Shown: positions 1-9,318, counted from the stretch's first letter. The stretch: 64,000 nucleotides of DNA from Flavobacterium microcysteis (GCF_006385255.1 NZ_VFJE01000052.1:1-64000); one strand, 5' to 3'. Program-made: numbers and translations. Notes: a model not told the origin generated them from the letters alone.

Positions 1-951
1 TAAGCGTGTAGTTTCCGGCACAAGAACCATTAGTCCTTGTCTCGGCAAATGTTACAGTTGCGCTTCCGCAGGCATCGGTCGCTGTAAGCGTAGCCGCAGC
101 AGGGATATTTCCGCAAGCTGCAGTTATGCTGGCAGCAGGCAATGTTCCTACAAAGGTAGGAGACTGTGCATCGCTCACGGTTACAATCTGAGTGTGTTCA
201 GCAGTGTTACCGCAAAGATCGGTCGCAGTCCATTTTCTAGTAAGCGTGTAGTTTCCGGCACAAGAACCATTAGTTCTTGTCTCAGCGAATGTTACAGTTG
301 CGCTTCCGCAAGCATCGGTCGCAGTAAGCGTAGCCGCAGCAGGGATATTTCCGCAAGCTGCTGTAATGTTTGATGGCAATGTTCCTGTAAATGTCGGAGC
401 CTGCGTATCGGTCACGGTTACAATCTGAGTGTGTTCAGCAGTATTACCGCATAGGTCAGTAGCCGTCCATTTTCTTGTCAGGGTATAGTTTCCGGCACAA
501 GAACCATTAGTCCTTGTCTCAGCGAATGTTACAGTTGCGCTTCCACAAGCATCGGTCGCAGTAAGTGTAGCCGCAGCAGGGATATTTCCGCAAGCTGCTG
601 TAATGTTTGATGGCAATGTTCCTGTAAATGTTGGAGCCTGTGTATCGGTCACGGTTACAATCTGAGTGTGTACAGTAGTGTTACCGCAAAGGTCAGTCGC
701 AGTCCATTTTCTTGTAAGCGTGTAGCTTCCAGCGCAAGTACCGTCAGTTCTAGTCTCAGCAAAAGTTACGGTTGCAGTTCCGCAAGCATCAGTTGCAGTA
801 AGTGTAGCCGCAGTTGGTATGTTTCCGCAAGCTGCAGTTATGCTGGCTGTAGGAAGGGTTCCGTTAAATGTTGGAGCCGTAGTGTCGTTTATAGTGATTG
901 TCTGAGTAAAATTCGCAGTAGTACAATCTGTAGCAACTGTAAATACTCTAG
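1..951 (-). repeat. Tandem HYR-coding repeats (240/237/237 bp)
   Basis: Four successive units start near 1, 241, 478 and 715. The first three are nearly identical at the nucleotide level and the fourth is diverged. Each unit codes for one HYR-like domain. Period differences of 3 bp come from LPAASIT versus LPSNIT variants. The array probably continues past the left edge. Confidence 0.85.
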
Positions 952-3325
952 TGACAATCGTAGGACAACTACCTGCTTTAGTGTCTTTATAAGTTATTGT
1001 ATGTGCCAGAGAAGCATTTGAAGTTGTTCCTCCTGCACTTTGAAATTGTGCCAATGTAATTGATACAGGTGTTTCACTATATGTCAATGGAGTGATACTG
1101 CTTTGGTTACATCCCTGAATGCTGGCATTAGCCGGACCAGTTAAAGTAACTGTAGGTTTTACATTCACAGTTACTTGAGCACATGTTGAATTTCCACAAC
1201 TGTTTTCCCAACGTACATAATAGGTAGTTGTTTGTGTTGGTGCTGCAATAGAAAGATTGTTTCCTGTTCCGATTGCTGTTCCACCACAACTTGAAGTATA
1301 CCATTTTAGGGTAGTACCTGATCCTCCTGTTGCAGATAGGATGATATTTCCTCCTACATTTGAACAGATATTGTTATTGTTTACGTTTGCAGCAGTTGGA
1401 GCTACAGGTGCTGCATCCACATTAACAACTACCTGATCTGTTGATGTACATTGTCCACTAGCATTTGTAACAGTTAATGTATAGGTAGTAGTAGTTGTTG
1501 GAGAAGCAATAGGATTTGCGATATTAGTAAAATTTAGTCCAGTTGCTGGGCTCCAGCTGTAAACAACACCACCGCTTCCGCTTAGTTGTGTATTTCCACC
1601 AGGACAAATAGTAACATCAGGACCTGCATTTGCTACAATAGGAGTAGGGTTACCAATAGTAGCTGTACCGCTAAGATTTGGCTTACAGCTTCCAGGATCT
1701 CTTACTACTACTGTATAGTTTCCAGGTGATAAGTTTGAAAAAGTATTTATACTCTGCCAGTTTGCTCCATTATCTATAGAATACAGATAGCTTCCTGAAC
1801 CACCAGATACGTTTACGGTTAGTGTTCCGTTATTTTGTCCGTTACACTGTGCATTCGTTGCATTAATGGAGTTAAGAACAGCCGTTTCGTAGATGTTCAT
1901 TGTTTGTGTCACATATACTACATCACTTGAACAAGGGCAGCTCGTTATTGTCCGTACAATAAAAGTTTCACTATTGTCTGAAATAGCATCGGCTACGGTA
2001 GTATAAGGTATATCGACATAAGTTTGGTTAGCAGGAATTGTTACCTGTGTTGGGAATGGTAATCCACCAGTTGTTTGAATATCAACCCCATTAGTGAAAG
2101 TTCCAGATAAAAGTAGATTAACAACTAATGACTGTGAAATATCACTGCCTGTTCTTTGTACTCTGAATTTATTGTTACAGCCTTCAAAAATATTATTCTG
2201 GTTTTCGATCATGTTTCCATAGTTCGTAAGAACAATATTTTCGGAGTTGAAACTTCTGGCTCCTAAGAAAACACCAGAATCCCATTGCTGGTCACTTGCA
2301 TCACCAATGCTTAGTTTAATTCTGTATGTTGAACAAGGTGTCACAGGATAAGTAGCTGTCAGGATAACAGTATTACCATCAAATTGGGTAGTAGTTGATC
2401 CTGACGCATTGTTTTGATAATATTGTCCGTTTACTGCTGGGAAGTTAACATTGTTAACGTTTGTTCCTGCTGCGTGGATTGTATTGATAGAAATTGGAGT
2501 CGTACTGCTTGGAAGCAACGCCAAATTGATTGCATTGTTTCTGTATGGACCTGAAATTCCAGGACCGCTTAAGAAAAATCCGAAAGCGTCATTATAGCCT
2601 GTTTCGCAATACTCCAAATATTCTTCAGATGAAAAAACATATTTGAATTCCAAAGTATTACCTGCAGGTACAAAGTCAAATTCCAAAGTCGATGCATCGT
2701 AAATGGTTCGCCCTGTAATGGCTGCCAAATCAGGGTCATTGGCTGCTCTTACCATCTCATCTGTACTTCCTCCGGTATTGTTTGGTCCCATTGCAGAGGA
2801 AGCTTTTCCAGTTGTAAGCAATAGTCCTTCCTCAATAGGAAAAGTAGAAGTTGCCTTGTTGAAATAAGCCAATTGACGATTGCCAGGCGTTGAAGACCAG
2901 GTGTGGTTTTGCCATGTGTAGGTATTACCACTTTTTGAGTAATAACCAAATCTTACATTACTTGCTGATAAACAGCCTGTAACGAAAAGGTTTTTCACCA
3001 GCTGCTCCGCCGTATAGGCATTGTAGGTAGCGTTTTCTGCTACTGAAATAGATCCTGCAACAGCCATGGTTTGGTATTCCAGCCCGCCCTTATTTTCTTT
3101 TACTTTAGGAGCGTATGGTAAATTGGGTTTTGTAGCCCTAGCTGGAAGTTCTTTTTGCTGTGCAAATGAAGGCAGCGCAGTCAAAACCAAGAAACTTAGC
3201 AGAAGTAATTTGCTAAGAACCGTTTTGTTATTTAATCGGACTCGTTTTTTTAAGCGGCCATTTTTCTTTTCGATGATAAAAGCTTGTGGTGCTTTTATTT
3301 CCTCACGCAGCGTAAAATTTTTCAT
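1..3325 (-). CDS. Secreted adhesin, choice-of-anchor L / SprB-repeat / HYR-repeat protein (3' end beyond window)
   Basis: The frame is open from an ATG at 3325 to the left edge, giving at least 1108 residues with the C-terminus missing. Residues 1-57 form a long basic n-region and a hydrophobic core ending SFA-QQ, a signal peptide. A choice-of-anchor L domain follows (about residues 70-290, with EYLEYCETGYNDAFGFF). Then come a SprB-type repeat (around CNGQNNG), PKD/Ig-like domains rich in Thr and Val, and HYR-like repeats of 79-80 residues that begin DTQAPTF. Proteins of this architecture in Bacteroidota are exported by the type IX secretion system and usually end in a sorting or gliding-associated C-terminal domain, which would lie to the left of the window. 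The role is inferred to be surface adhesion or gliding. No catalytic motif is visible. Confidence 0.85.
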   Translation of the reverse strand, partial: MKNFTLREEIKAPQAFIIEKKNGRLKKRVRLNNKTVLSKLLLLSFLVLTALPSFAQQKELPARATKPNLPYAPKVKENKGGLEYQTMAVAGSISVAENATYNAYTAEQLVKNLFVTGCLSASNVRFGYYSKSGNTYTWQNHTWSSTPGNRQLAYFNKATSTFPIEEGLLLTTGKASSAMGPNNTGGSTDEMVRAANDPDLAAITGRTIYDASTLEFDFVPAGNTLEFKYVFSSEEYLEYCETGYNDAFGFFLSGPGISGPYRNNAINLALLPSSTTPISINTIHAAGTNVNNVNFPAVNGQYYQNNASGSTTTQFDGNTVILTATYPVTPCSTYRIKLSIGDASDQQWDSGVFLGARSFNSENIVLTNYGNMIENQNNIFEGCNNKFRVQRTGSDISQSLVVNLLLSGTFTNGVDIQTTGGLPFPTQVTIPANQTYVDIPYTTVADAISDNSETFIVRTITSCPCSSDVVYVTQTMNIYETAVLNSINATNAQCNGQNNGTLTVNVSGGSGSYLYSIDNGANWQSINTFSNLSPGNYTVVVRDPGSCKPNLSGTATIGNPTPIVANAGPDVTICPGGNTQLSGSGGVVYSWSPATGLNFTNIANPIASPTTTTTYTLTVTNASGQCTSTDQVVVNVDAAPVAPTAANVNNNNICSNVGGNIILSATGGSGTTLKWYTSSCGGTAIGTGNNLSIAAPTQTTTYYVRWENSCGNSTCAQVTVNVKPTVTLTGPANASIQGCNQSSITPLTYSETPVSITLAQFQSAGGTTSNASLAHTITYKDTKAGSCPTIVTRVFTVATDCTTANFTQTITINDTTAPTFNGTLPTASITAACGNIPTAATLTATDACGTATVTFAETRTDGTCAGSYTLTRKWTATDLCGNTTVHTQIVTVTDTQAPTFTGTLPSNITAACGNIPAAATLTATDACGSATVTFAETRTNGSCAGNYTLTRKWTATDLCGNTAEHTQIVTVTDTQAPTFTGTLPSNITAACGNIPAAATLTATDACGSATVTFAETRTNGSCAGNYTLTRKWTATDLCGNTAEHTQIVTVSDAQSPTFVGTLPAASITAACGNIPAAATLTATDACGSATVTFAETRTNGSCAGNYTL

Positions 3326-3672
3326 GTACGTATTTTTTGGGTAAAATTTTTAAAAGCGTAGATCTTATTTTGATAGAAATAAGAACATTCAAATTACTTT
3401 TCGGGTTAAAACTAACATCTAGTTTTCTAGATAAATAATTTTATCTGTGAATAGCATAAATAGTCGTTAAAGTATCTTTTTCACATAATTCTCTAGTCAT
3501 TCAAATAGATTTTTTCATTATTCTTATTATTATGGTTTCTTTATTGATTTATCGTTAAAATAAAAGCATAGGGAAACAGTCCAAGTATTTTGGACACGAG
3601 TATTTGTTAAAAGGGAAATTTTGCAATCTGACTGATAGAAAACCTCAAAAGGTGGTATTAAGTTTTACTATC

Positions 3673-3680
3673 TAAATTTG
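3673..3680 (+). promoter_or_regulatory. Promoter -7 box TAAATTTG
   Basis: Exact match to the Bacteroidota TAnnTTTG box. An ATG lies 6 bases downstream (3687) and opens a 21-codon leaderless frame. The sixA-like start is 200 bases downstream, so this box may serve a small transcript or a long leader. Confidence 0.35.
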
Positions 3681-3754
3681 CAACTGATGGCAGTGTTTAA
3701 AGTTTGTGTTAATAGACTTTTACATAGCGAATTTATGTTAATAAAAAATTAACT

Positions 3755-3776
3755 TACGGAAATCCGTAGTTTTTTC
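3755..3776 (+). terminator. Possible small intrinsic terminator
   Basis: The palindrome TACGGA-AA-TCCGTA (3755-3768) is followed by G and six T. The stem is short (about 4-5 effective pairs), so this is a weak call. Confidence 0.3.
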
Positions 3777-3879
3777 GATAAAAGTGCCTAAAATGTCTGT
3801 GAAGTAAACTTTTTTTTGTAATTTGTTCTTATAAATAGAGGTGTTTTTGAAGTCTAACTAGTTTTTAAAATTATCAATT

Positions 3880-4383
3880 ATGAAGAATTTGATATTAATA
3901 CGACATGGAAAATCAAGTTGGAATGCTCCACTTCTAGATAAAGATCGCCCTTTAGCCAGCAGAGGAATGCAAGACGCTCATATGGTCTCAATGGAGATAG
4001 GAAAACACCTTCCCAAGACATTTACGATCTTAAGCAGTACCGCAAAAAGAGCTTCGGAAACCGCAATCATTTTTGCGCAAAATCTTTCTTGCCCAATTGA
4101 AAGCATTATTTTTAAAGATGAGCTCTATACTTTCGACGACAGACAGCTCGAAAAATTTATTAAATCATGTAATAATGATTACGACAACGTTATTCTTTTC
4201 GGGCATAATGATGCTATAACAAATTTTGTTAATAAATTTGGGAACGTTTTTATCGATAATGTTCCTACAACCGGATTTGTTTCTATTAATTTTCAGAGCA
4301 ATGACTGGCAATCGATCGATAAAGGCAAAACGCAACAAGTGATTTTTCCTAGAGATTTAAAAAAATATGATTCCACCAATTGA
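3880..4383 (+). CDS. SixA-like histidine phosphatase
   Basis: A 167-residue histidine-phosphatase-superfamily protein. The RHG signature is at residues 8-10 (LILIRHGKSSWN), with His9 as the predicted phosphohistidine nucleophile. Arg57 (AKRASET) and a second His at 109 (LFGHND) complete the usual pocket. Size and motifs fit the SixA group, which dephosphorylates phosphohistidine on proteins. Its stop lies 17 bases inside ppk1, so the two are translationally coupled. The context suggests a role linked to polyphosphate or phosphate signalling, which is inference. The true substrate cannot be read from the sequence. Confidence 0.85.
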   Translation: MKNLILIRHGKSSWNAPLLDKDRPLASRGMQDAHMVSMEIGKHLPKTFTILSSTAKRASETAIIFAQNLSCPIESIIFKDELYTFDDRQLEKFIKSCNNDYDNVILFGHNDAITNFVNKFGNVFIDNVPTTGFVSINFQSNDWQSIDKGKTQQVIFPRDLKKYDSTN

Positions 4384-6505
4384 TTACCGTTATATTGATC
4401 GTGAAAAAAGTTGGCTTGCTTTTAATGCCAGAGTTCTACAAGAAGCAGCAGATAAAAATGTCCCACTATTAGACAGACTTCGTTTTTTAGGAATCTTTTC
4501 CAATAATCTTGATGAGTTTTTCCGTGTACGGTTTGCAGCTATCCGTCGTTTGAGCCATGCAGGTGTTTCTGGAGAAAAACTTTTGGGCGGTATCAGCTCG
4601 CAGCAATTAGTTAAGGATATAACAGAAATCGTTATCCAGCAACAATCTGAAAGCTTGAGAATTTTGAGCATTATTGAAAGTGAGCTTGAAAAAGAGAATA
4701 TTTTTATCATTAATGAGACCGAAATTTCTCGTGAACAGGAAAACTTTATCAAAGACTTCTTTATACAAAAAGTAAGCCCGGCTTTGGTAACTATTATATT
4801 GAATGACTTGGCTGAATTCCCAATCTTAAAGGATACATCAGGTTATCTTGCAGTTAAATTGGTAATGACAAAGCCAAAGTCAACGACCAAGATTGTCGTT
4901 AAAGACACGGTGTTGAAAATCAAAAAACCTAAAAAAGACGTGCGTTATGCCGTTATTGAGATACCAAAAACCGTAAACCGATTTGTAGTATTGCCTTCCA
5001 GTAACGACAAGCAGTATATCATATTGCTGGATGATGTTATCCGATATAATCTCAGCAGCATATTCAATATTTTTGACTATGAAAGCATATCGGCGCACAT
5101 GATTAAAATTACCAGAGATGCTCAGCTGGATATCGATAGCGACCAAAGCAAGAGTTTGATGGAAAAAATTTCTACCAGTGTGAAAGATCGCCGAATTGGC
5201 GAACCGGTACGTTTTGTATATGACCAATCAATTGAAAAAGATACGTTGAAATTCTTCCTTAATAAAATGGGAATCGATTCGACGGATAGTATTATTCCCG
5301 GAGGAAGATACCATAACCGTCGCGATTATATGGATTTTCCAAATCTTGGAAGATATGATCTATTATATCAGGCAAATGTTCCCTTGCCGGTTGACGGACT
5401 GAGCCTGGAAGGAAGCATGCTTGAAAAGATTGCTAAAAAGGATTATCTGGTTAATGCGCCTTACCAATCTTTTTCGTATCTGATTAAATTTCTGCGTGAA
5501 GCAGCACTGGATCCCAAGGTGATTTCGATTAAAATTACGTTGTACCGATTGGCCAAAAATTCTCAAATTATCAGTTCCCTTATTAACGCAGCGAAAAACG
5601 GTAAAAAGGTAACGGTACAAATTGAATTACAGGCCCGTTTTGATGAAGCGAGTAACATTTCGTACGCAGAGCAGATGCAGACAGAAGGAATTGAATTGAT
5701 TTTTGGAATAAAAGGATTAAAAGTCCATAGCAAGATATGCGTAATCGAACGTGTTGAAGAAGGAAAGGTAAAACGCTATGGATTAATTTCAACAGGAAAC
5801 TTCAACGAATCAACAGCTAAGGTTTATACAGATGTGACTTTATTTACCAGTCATACTAAAATATTAAAAGATGTGGCAAAGATTTTCGATTTCTTTGATA
5901 TCAATTACCGTGTACATCGTTATAAACACCTGGTTGTTTCACCACACTATACAAGAACCCGTTTTGAAAAGCTGATTGATAGAGAAATCTCCAATGCCCG
6001 AGAGGGAAAAGAAGCCCATATTGCTTTAAAAATGAATAGTCTTTCGGATTATGGCATGATTGATAAATTGTATGATGCAAGCTGGGCCGGAGTTAAAGTC
6101 AGGCTGATTGTAAGAGGAATTTGTTCATTGATTCCTGGAGTTCCGGGTATGAGCGATAATATTGAAGCCATTAGTATTGTCGATAATTATTTAGAACATT
6201 CCCGTGTATATATTTTTTATAATGATGGCGACCAGGAAGTTTATATTTCATCGGCAGACTTTATGACGCGAAACCTGGATGAAAGGGTTGAAGTGACCTG
6301 TCCGATTTATGATGAGAGTATAAAACAGGAATTAATAGATACGTTCAATATAGGTTGGAAAGGAAATGTAAAGGCAAGGCTTCATTCTGAAAACTTAGAC
6401 AATTTATATAGAATGCGTAAAGATGATCCTGTCTTTAGAGCTCAGCTGGAAACGTATAATTATTACAGAGACAAACTGGAAGTGATTGCTGAAAAGTTGA
6501 ATTAG
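4367..6505 (+). CDS. ppk1: Polyphosphate kinase 1
   Basis: At 712 residues it has the usual PPK1 length. PPK1 reversibly transfers the ATP gamma-phosphate onto polyphosphate. The N-terminal domain starts RYIDREKSWLAFNARVLQEA, typical of the family. The predicted autophosphorylated histidine is His454 in GLKVHSKICVIER, within the first phospholipase-D-like catalytic domain. A second such domain follows (residues about 510-690). The ATG at 4367 overlaps the end of the sixA-like gene, and ppx follows 70 bases after the stop, so the three form one polyphosphate operon. No truncation or frameshift is seen. Confidence 0.95.
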   Translation: MIPPIDYRYIDREKSWLAFNARVLQEAADKNVPLLDRLRFLGIFSNNLDEFFRVRFAAIRRLSHAGVSGEKLLGGISSQQLVKDITEIVIQQQSESLRILSIIESELEKENIFIINETEISREQENFIKDFFIQKVSPALVTIILNDLAEFPILKDTSGYLAVKLVMTKPKSTTKIVVKDTVLKIKKPKKDVRYAVIEIPKTVNRFVVLPSSNDKQYIILLDDVIRYNLSSIFNIFDYESISAHMIKITRDAQLDIDSDQSKSLMEKISTSVKDRRIGEPVRFVYDQSIEKDTLKFFLNKMGIDSTDSIIPGGRYHNRRDYMDFPNLGRYDLLYQANVPLPVDGLSLEGSMLEKIAKKDYLVNAPYQSFSYLIKFLREAALDPKVISIKITLYRLAKNSQIISSLINAAKNGKKVTVQIELQARFDEASNISYAEQMQTEGIELIFGIKGLKVHSKICVIERVEEGKVKRYGLISTGNFNESTAKVYTDVTLFTSHTKILKDVAKIFDFFDINYRVHRYKHLVVSPHYTRTRFEKLIDREISNAREGKEAHIALKMNSLSDYGMIDKLYDASWAGVKVRLIVRGICSLIPGVPGMSDNIEAISIVDNYLEHSRVYIFYNDGDQEVYISSADFMTRNLDERVEVTCPIYDESIKQELIDTFNIGWKGNVKARLHSENLDNLYRMRKDDPVFRAQLETYNYYRDKLEVIAEKLN

Positions 6506-6575
6506 TTTGTGAATCTGTTGAGAGCCTAAAAGCGTAGGTCTTTTGGGCGTTATTTAAAAAAAGATAAAAGAATTT

Positions 6576-7466
6576 ATGATTACAATAAGAAAATACGCAG
6601 CGATAGACATTGGCTCCAATGCGATGCGTCTGCTGATTGCCAATATTGTTGAACAAAAAGGAAAAGAAACTCAATTTAGCAAAAGCTCCTTGGTGCGTGT
6701 CCCAATTCGTTTAGGACAGGATGCCTTTACTGTAGGTGAAATTACAGAAGAAAACATCGAAAGAATGGTAGATGCTATGAAGGCATTCAAACTTTTGATG
6801 AAAGTGCACAAAGTCGAGAAATATATGGCATGCGCCACATCTGCCATGCGTGAAGCCTATAATGGCAAAGAAGTAGTAGACCTGATTAAGAAAAAAGCCG
6901 ATATAAAAATAGAAATTATTGATGGAAAGAAAGAAGCTGCAATCATAGCTTCTTCAGACCTGCATCATTTGCTCAAAAACGACCAGACCTATCTGTATGT
7001 GGATGTTGGCGGTGGTAGTACGGAGTTTTCTCTTTTTACAGAAGGCAAGATAGTAGCCTCCAAATCATTTAAAATTGGAACGGTTCGTTTGCTCAATAAT
7101 ATGGTTAATGATATTGTATGGCAGGAAATTGAGAAATGGATTAAACATATAACAGAGGATTACGAACAGATCAACATGATTGGTTCAGGTGGAAACATCA
7201 ATAAGGTTTTTAAAATGTCAGGAAAACTACAGGAAAAACCATTGTCTTATATGTATCTGAATTCTCAATATGCCTTCTTAAACGGACTTTCATATGAGCA
7301 AAGAATAGCGGAACTAGGTCTCAATGCTGACCGTGCCGACGTAATTATTCCCGCTCTTAAAGTATATCTGAATGCTATGAAATGGAGTGGTGCACGTAAT
7401 CTCTATGTTCCTAAAATAGGACTTTCAGACGGTATTGTAAAGGCGTTGTATTATAATAAGATTTAG
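6576..7466 (+). CDS. ppx: Exopolyphosphatase, Ppx/GppA family
   Basis: A 296-residue ASKHA-fold phosphatase. The phosphate-1 loop is AAIDIGSNAMRLLIANI near the N-terminus. The phosphate-2 loop is VDVGGGSTEFS at about residues 143-153. It is a short single-module Ppx/GppA without the C-terminal HD-like extension of E. coli Ppx. It cleaves terminal phosphate from polyphosphate or pppGpp, and the position after ppk1 favours polyphosphate. The stop at 7464-7466 lies at the start of an AT-rich inverted heptamer array shared with the convergent dnaX. Confidence 0.9.
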   Translation: MITIRKYAAIDIGSNAMRLLIANIVEQKGKETQFSKSSLVRVPIRLGQDAFTVGEITEENIERMVDAMKAFKLLMKVHKVEKYMACATSAMREAYNGKEVVDLIKKKADIKIEIIDGKKEAAIIASSDLHHLLKNDQTYLYVDVGGGSTEFSLFTEGKIVASKSFKIGTVRLLNNMVNDIVWQEIEKWIKHITEDYEQINMIGSGGNINKVFKMSGKLQEKPLSYMYLNSQYAFLNGLSYEQRIAELGLNADRADVIIPALKVYLNAMKWSGARNLYVPKIGLSDGIVKALYYNKI

Positions 7467-7579
7467 GAGATATAAGATTTAAGATTTTAGGATTTGAGAC
7501 ATTAGATTTAAGAGCTAAAATCATAAATCTAAAATCTAAAATTAAATTTAAAAGATTCAAAAATCATAAATCTAAAATC
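7467..7579. repeat. Inverted heptamer array between convergent ppx and dnaX
   Basis: The left part holds GATTT-containing units and the right part holds units of the form NNAAATC (7516-7522, 7523-7529, 7530-7536, 7559-7565, 7566-7572, 7573-7579), all with a 7-base period. The opposite orientations allow a long AT-rich hairpin that could end transcription from both sides. Confidence 0.65.
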
Positions 7580-9300
7580 TTAGATGTCCAGATCGAAAGT
7601 TTTTCGCAAAACATCCAGGCTCGGATTAATTTCATTGAGCCTGTTGTATTTATCCTGAGGTGTAAAGGCAAACTTATTCTCAACGGTTTCATTAACAACA
7701 ACCTCGATTTGGATGTCATAATTATGGAGTTTCCCACGTAAATGCCCTAAAAGGTGATGTTTTTCTGACTCAAACTCAATCTTTGAACCTTCGTTTGGAA
7801 GCTCATGAAAGATAGTTGTGCCTTTTAATTTAGGGTCATTAATCAATAAAAGTGCTTCCAGAATTTTATAGCCTTTATCGCCCAAACGCTGTGCATATTT
7901 ATTCCATTGCAACAGCATGTCGGTTTCTGTAAAAGCTTCTTTTGGCAATTCGGCTTCGTGTCTGACAATAGCACTGTTTGCTTTTTCCAACTCTCGTTTT
8001 GCTCTGATGCTGGAAAGTGATAAAGCAGAAACTTTTGCCACATTTATATCATTAGTCGGAGTTTCAATTTTTGGAGCAGGAGCAATTTCTTGATCAGGTT
8101 GTTTTTCAATTACAGCAACAGGTTCAGCAACAACAGAAGGAGTTGCAACCTCAATAATTTCGGGTGATTTTACTGGAATTTCGAGTACTCTTCCGTAAAA
8201 GTGATTGGGTGGAATTATATATCCGTCAACTTTTTTTTTTCTCCATCAAAAGTGATAGAGGCAAGCTGCATCAAGCAAAGCTCGACAAGAAGGCGCTGGT
8301 TTTGGCTGGATTTGAATTTCAAATCACAATCATTTGCCAGGTCAATTCCTTTTAAAAGAAAATCTTGCGAAGCTTTTTGGGCCTGTAGTCCATACATTTT
8401 CTGAGCCTGTTCTCCAGCTTCAAGTAAAGTCAGGGTACTAGGCGTTTTTGAAACTAGCAAATCTCTGAAATGAGAGGCTAGTCCGGCAATAAAATGATGT
8501 CCGTCAAAACCTTTGGAAAGGATTTCATTATAAGCAATCAACAGTTCCGGGATTTTGTTTTCCAAAATCAGATCGGTCATATTGATATACGTCTCATAAT
8601 CCAGAACATTCAGGTTTTCAGTTACCGCTACTCGGGTAAGGTTGTTTCCTGAAAAACTGACAACCCTGTCAAAAATAGACAAAGCATCACGCATAGCGCC
8701 ATCAGCCTTTTGAGCAATAATATGCAAAGCATCATCTTCAAAAGTAATTCCTTCGCTATTTGCTACATCTGCCAAATGATTTTTAGCATCTTTTACCGTA
8801 ATTCTTTTGAAATCGAATATCTGGCATCGCGATAATATCGTTGGTATTATTTTATGCTTTTCCGTGGTTGCCAATATAAATATGGCATGCTTTGGCGGTT
8901 CTTCCAGGGTTTTTAAAAACGCATTGAAAGCTGCCTGTGAAAGCATGTGAACCTCGTCAATGATATAAACTTTGTATTGTCCTGTTTGTGGCGGGATACG
9001 TACCTGATCAATTAGATTTCGGATATCGTCAACAGAGTTATTGGATGCAGCATCCAGCTCAAAAACGTTGAAAGCGAAATCCTCGGTAGGGTCATCATAA
9101 CCTTCCTGGTTAATTTTACGAGCTAGGATTCTGGCACAAGTAGTCTTTCCAACACCACGAGGTCCTGTAAAAAGTAAAGCTTGTGCAAGGTGATTGTTTT
9201 CAATGGCATTCAACAAAGTATTTGTAATAGCCTGCTGACCCACAACATCTTTAAATGTTTGCGGACGATATTTGCGGGCTGATACAACGAAATGTTCCAT
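7580..9300 (-). CDS. dnaX: DNA polymerase III subunit tau (full-length dnaX product via -1 shift)
   Basis: The clamp-loader ATPase is split over two frames that meet at an A10 tract (minus strand; 8231-8240). Frame 0 starts at the ATG at 9300 and ends at 8215 (361 residues, gamma-like). A -1 shift in the tract continues in frame through a Pro/Val-rich linker and a tau-like C-terminal domain to 7580, giving about 573 residues. Walker A is GPRGVGKTT, Walker B is DEVHML, sensor 1 is ATTEKHK and the Arg finger region is TILSRCQ. The zinc-binding cysteine cluster that many DnaX proteins carry after Walker A is absent, and only one Cys is present there. An upstream TTG at 9321 was rejected because it sits in the promoter -7 box. 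A sequencing error in the homopolymer cannot be excluded. Confidence 0.8.
8215..9300 (-). CDS. dnaX: DnaX short (gamma-like) product, frame 0
   Basis: Reading frame 0 through the A10 tract ends after EKKKLTDI at a TAA (8215-8217). The product keeps the complete AAA+ ATPase module and the clamp-loader collar domain (domains I-III) but lacks the tau-specific part that binds polymerase and helicase. In E. coli the short gamma form comes from the shift, whereas here it is the unshifted product. Confidence 0.75.
   Translation of the reverse strand: MEHFVVSARKYRPQTFKDVVGQQAITNTLLNAIENNHLAQALLFTGPRGVGKTTCARILARKINQEGYDDPTEDFAFNVFELDAASNNSVDDIRNLIDQVRIPPQTGQYKVYIIDEVHMLSQAAFNAFLKTLEEPPKHAIFILATTEKHKIIPTILSRCQIFDFKRITVKDAKNHLADVANSEGITFEDDALHIIAQKADGAMRDALSIFDRVVSFSGNNLTRVAVTENLNVLDYETYINMTDLILENKIPELLIAYNEILSKGFDGHHFIAGLASHFRDLLVSKTPSTLTLLEAGEQAQKMYGLQAQKASQDFLLKGIDLANDCDLKFKSSQNQRLLVELCLMQLASITFDGEKKKLTDI
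8231..8240 (-). promoter_or_regulatory. A10 slippery tract for dnaX recoding or transcript slippage
   Basis: Ten consecutive A on the coding strand, preceded directly by GATGGAG, which can act as an internal Shine-Dalgarno. About 30 bases downstream, arms TTTTAC-GGAA and TTCC-A-GTAAAA (8168-8200) can form a hairpin. Such runs cause ribosomal -1 shifting (E. coli dnaX) or RNA polymerase slippage (Thermus dnaX). Confidence 0.65.
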
Positions 9301-9318
9301 AGAAATTTGACTGGACGA

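Larger units (their letters stand above)
3326..3879. other. Gene-poor intergenic stretch between adhesin and sixA-like gene
   Basis: AT-rich divergent spacer of about 550 bases. No ORF of ordinary size is seen. It must hold promoters for both flanking genes. The only clear elements are a TAAATTTG box at 3673-3680 and a small hairpin followed by six T at 3755-3776. Confidence 0.5.

Noticed and set aside
1..951. Non-coding tandem repeat array or CRISPR
   Set aside because: The units keep one open reading frame and code for HYR-like domains.
668..1021. 117-codon Ser/Cys-rich ORF on the plus strand
   Set aside because: Antisense shadow of the repeated adhesin coding region.
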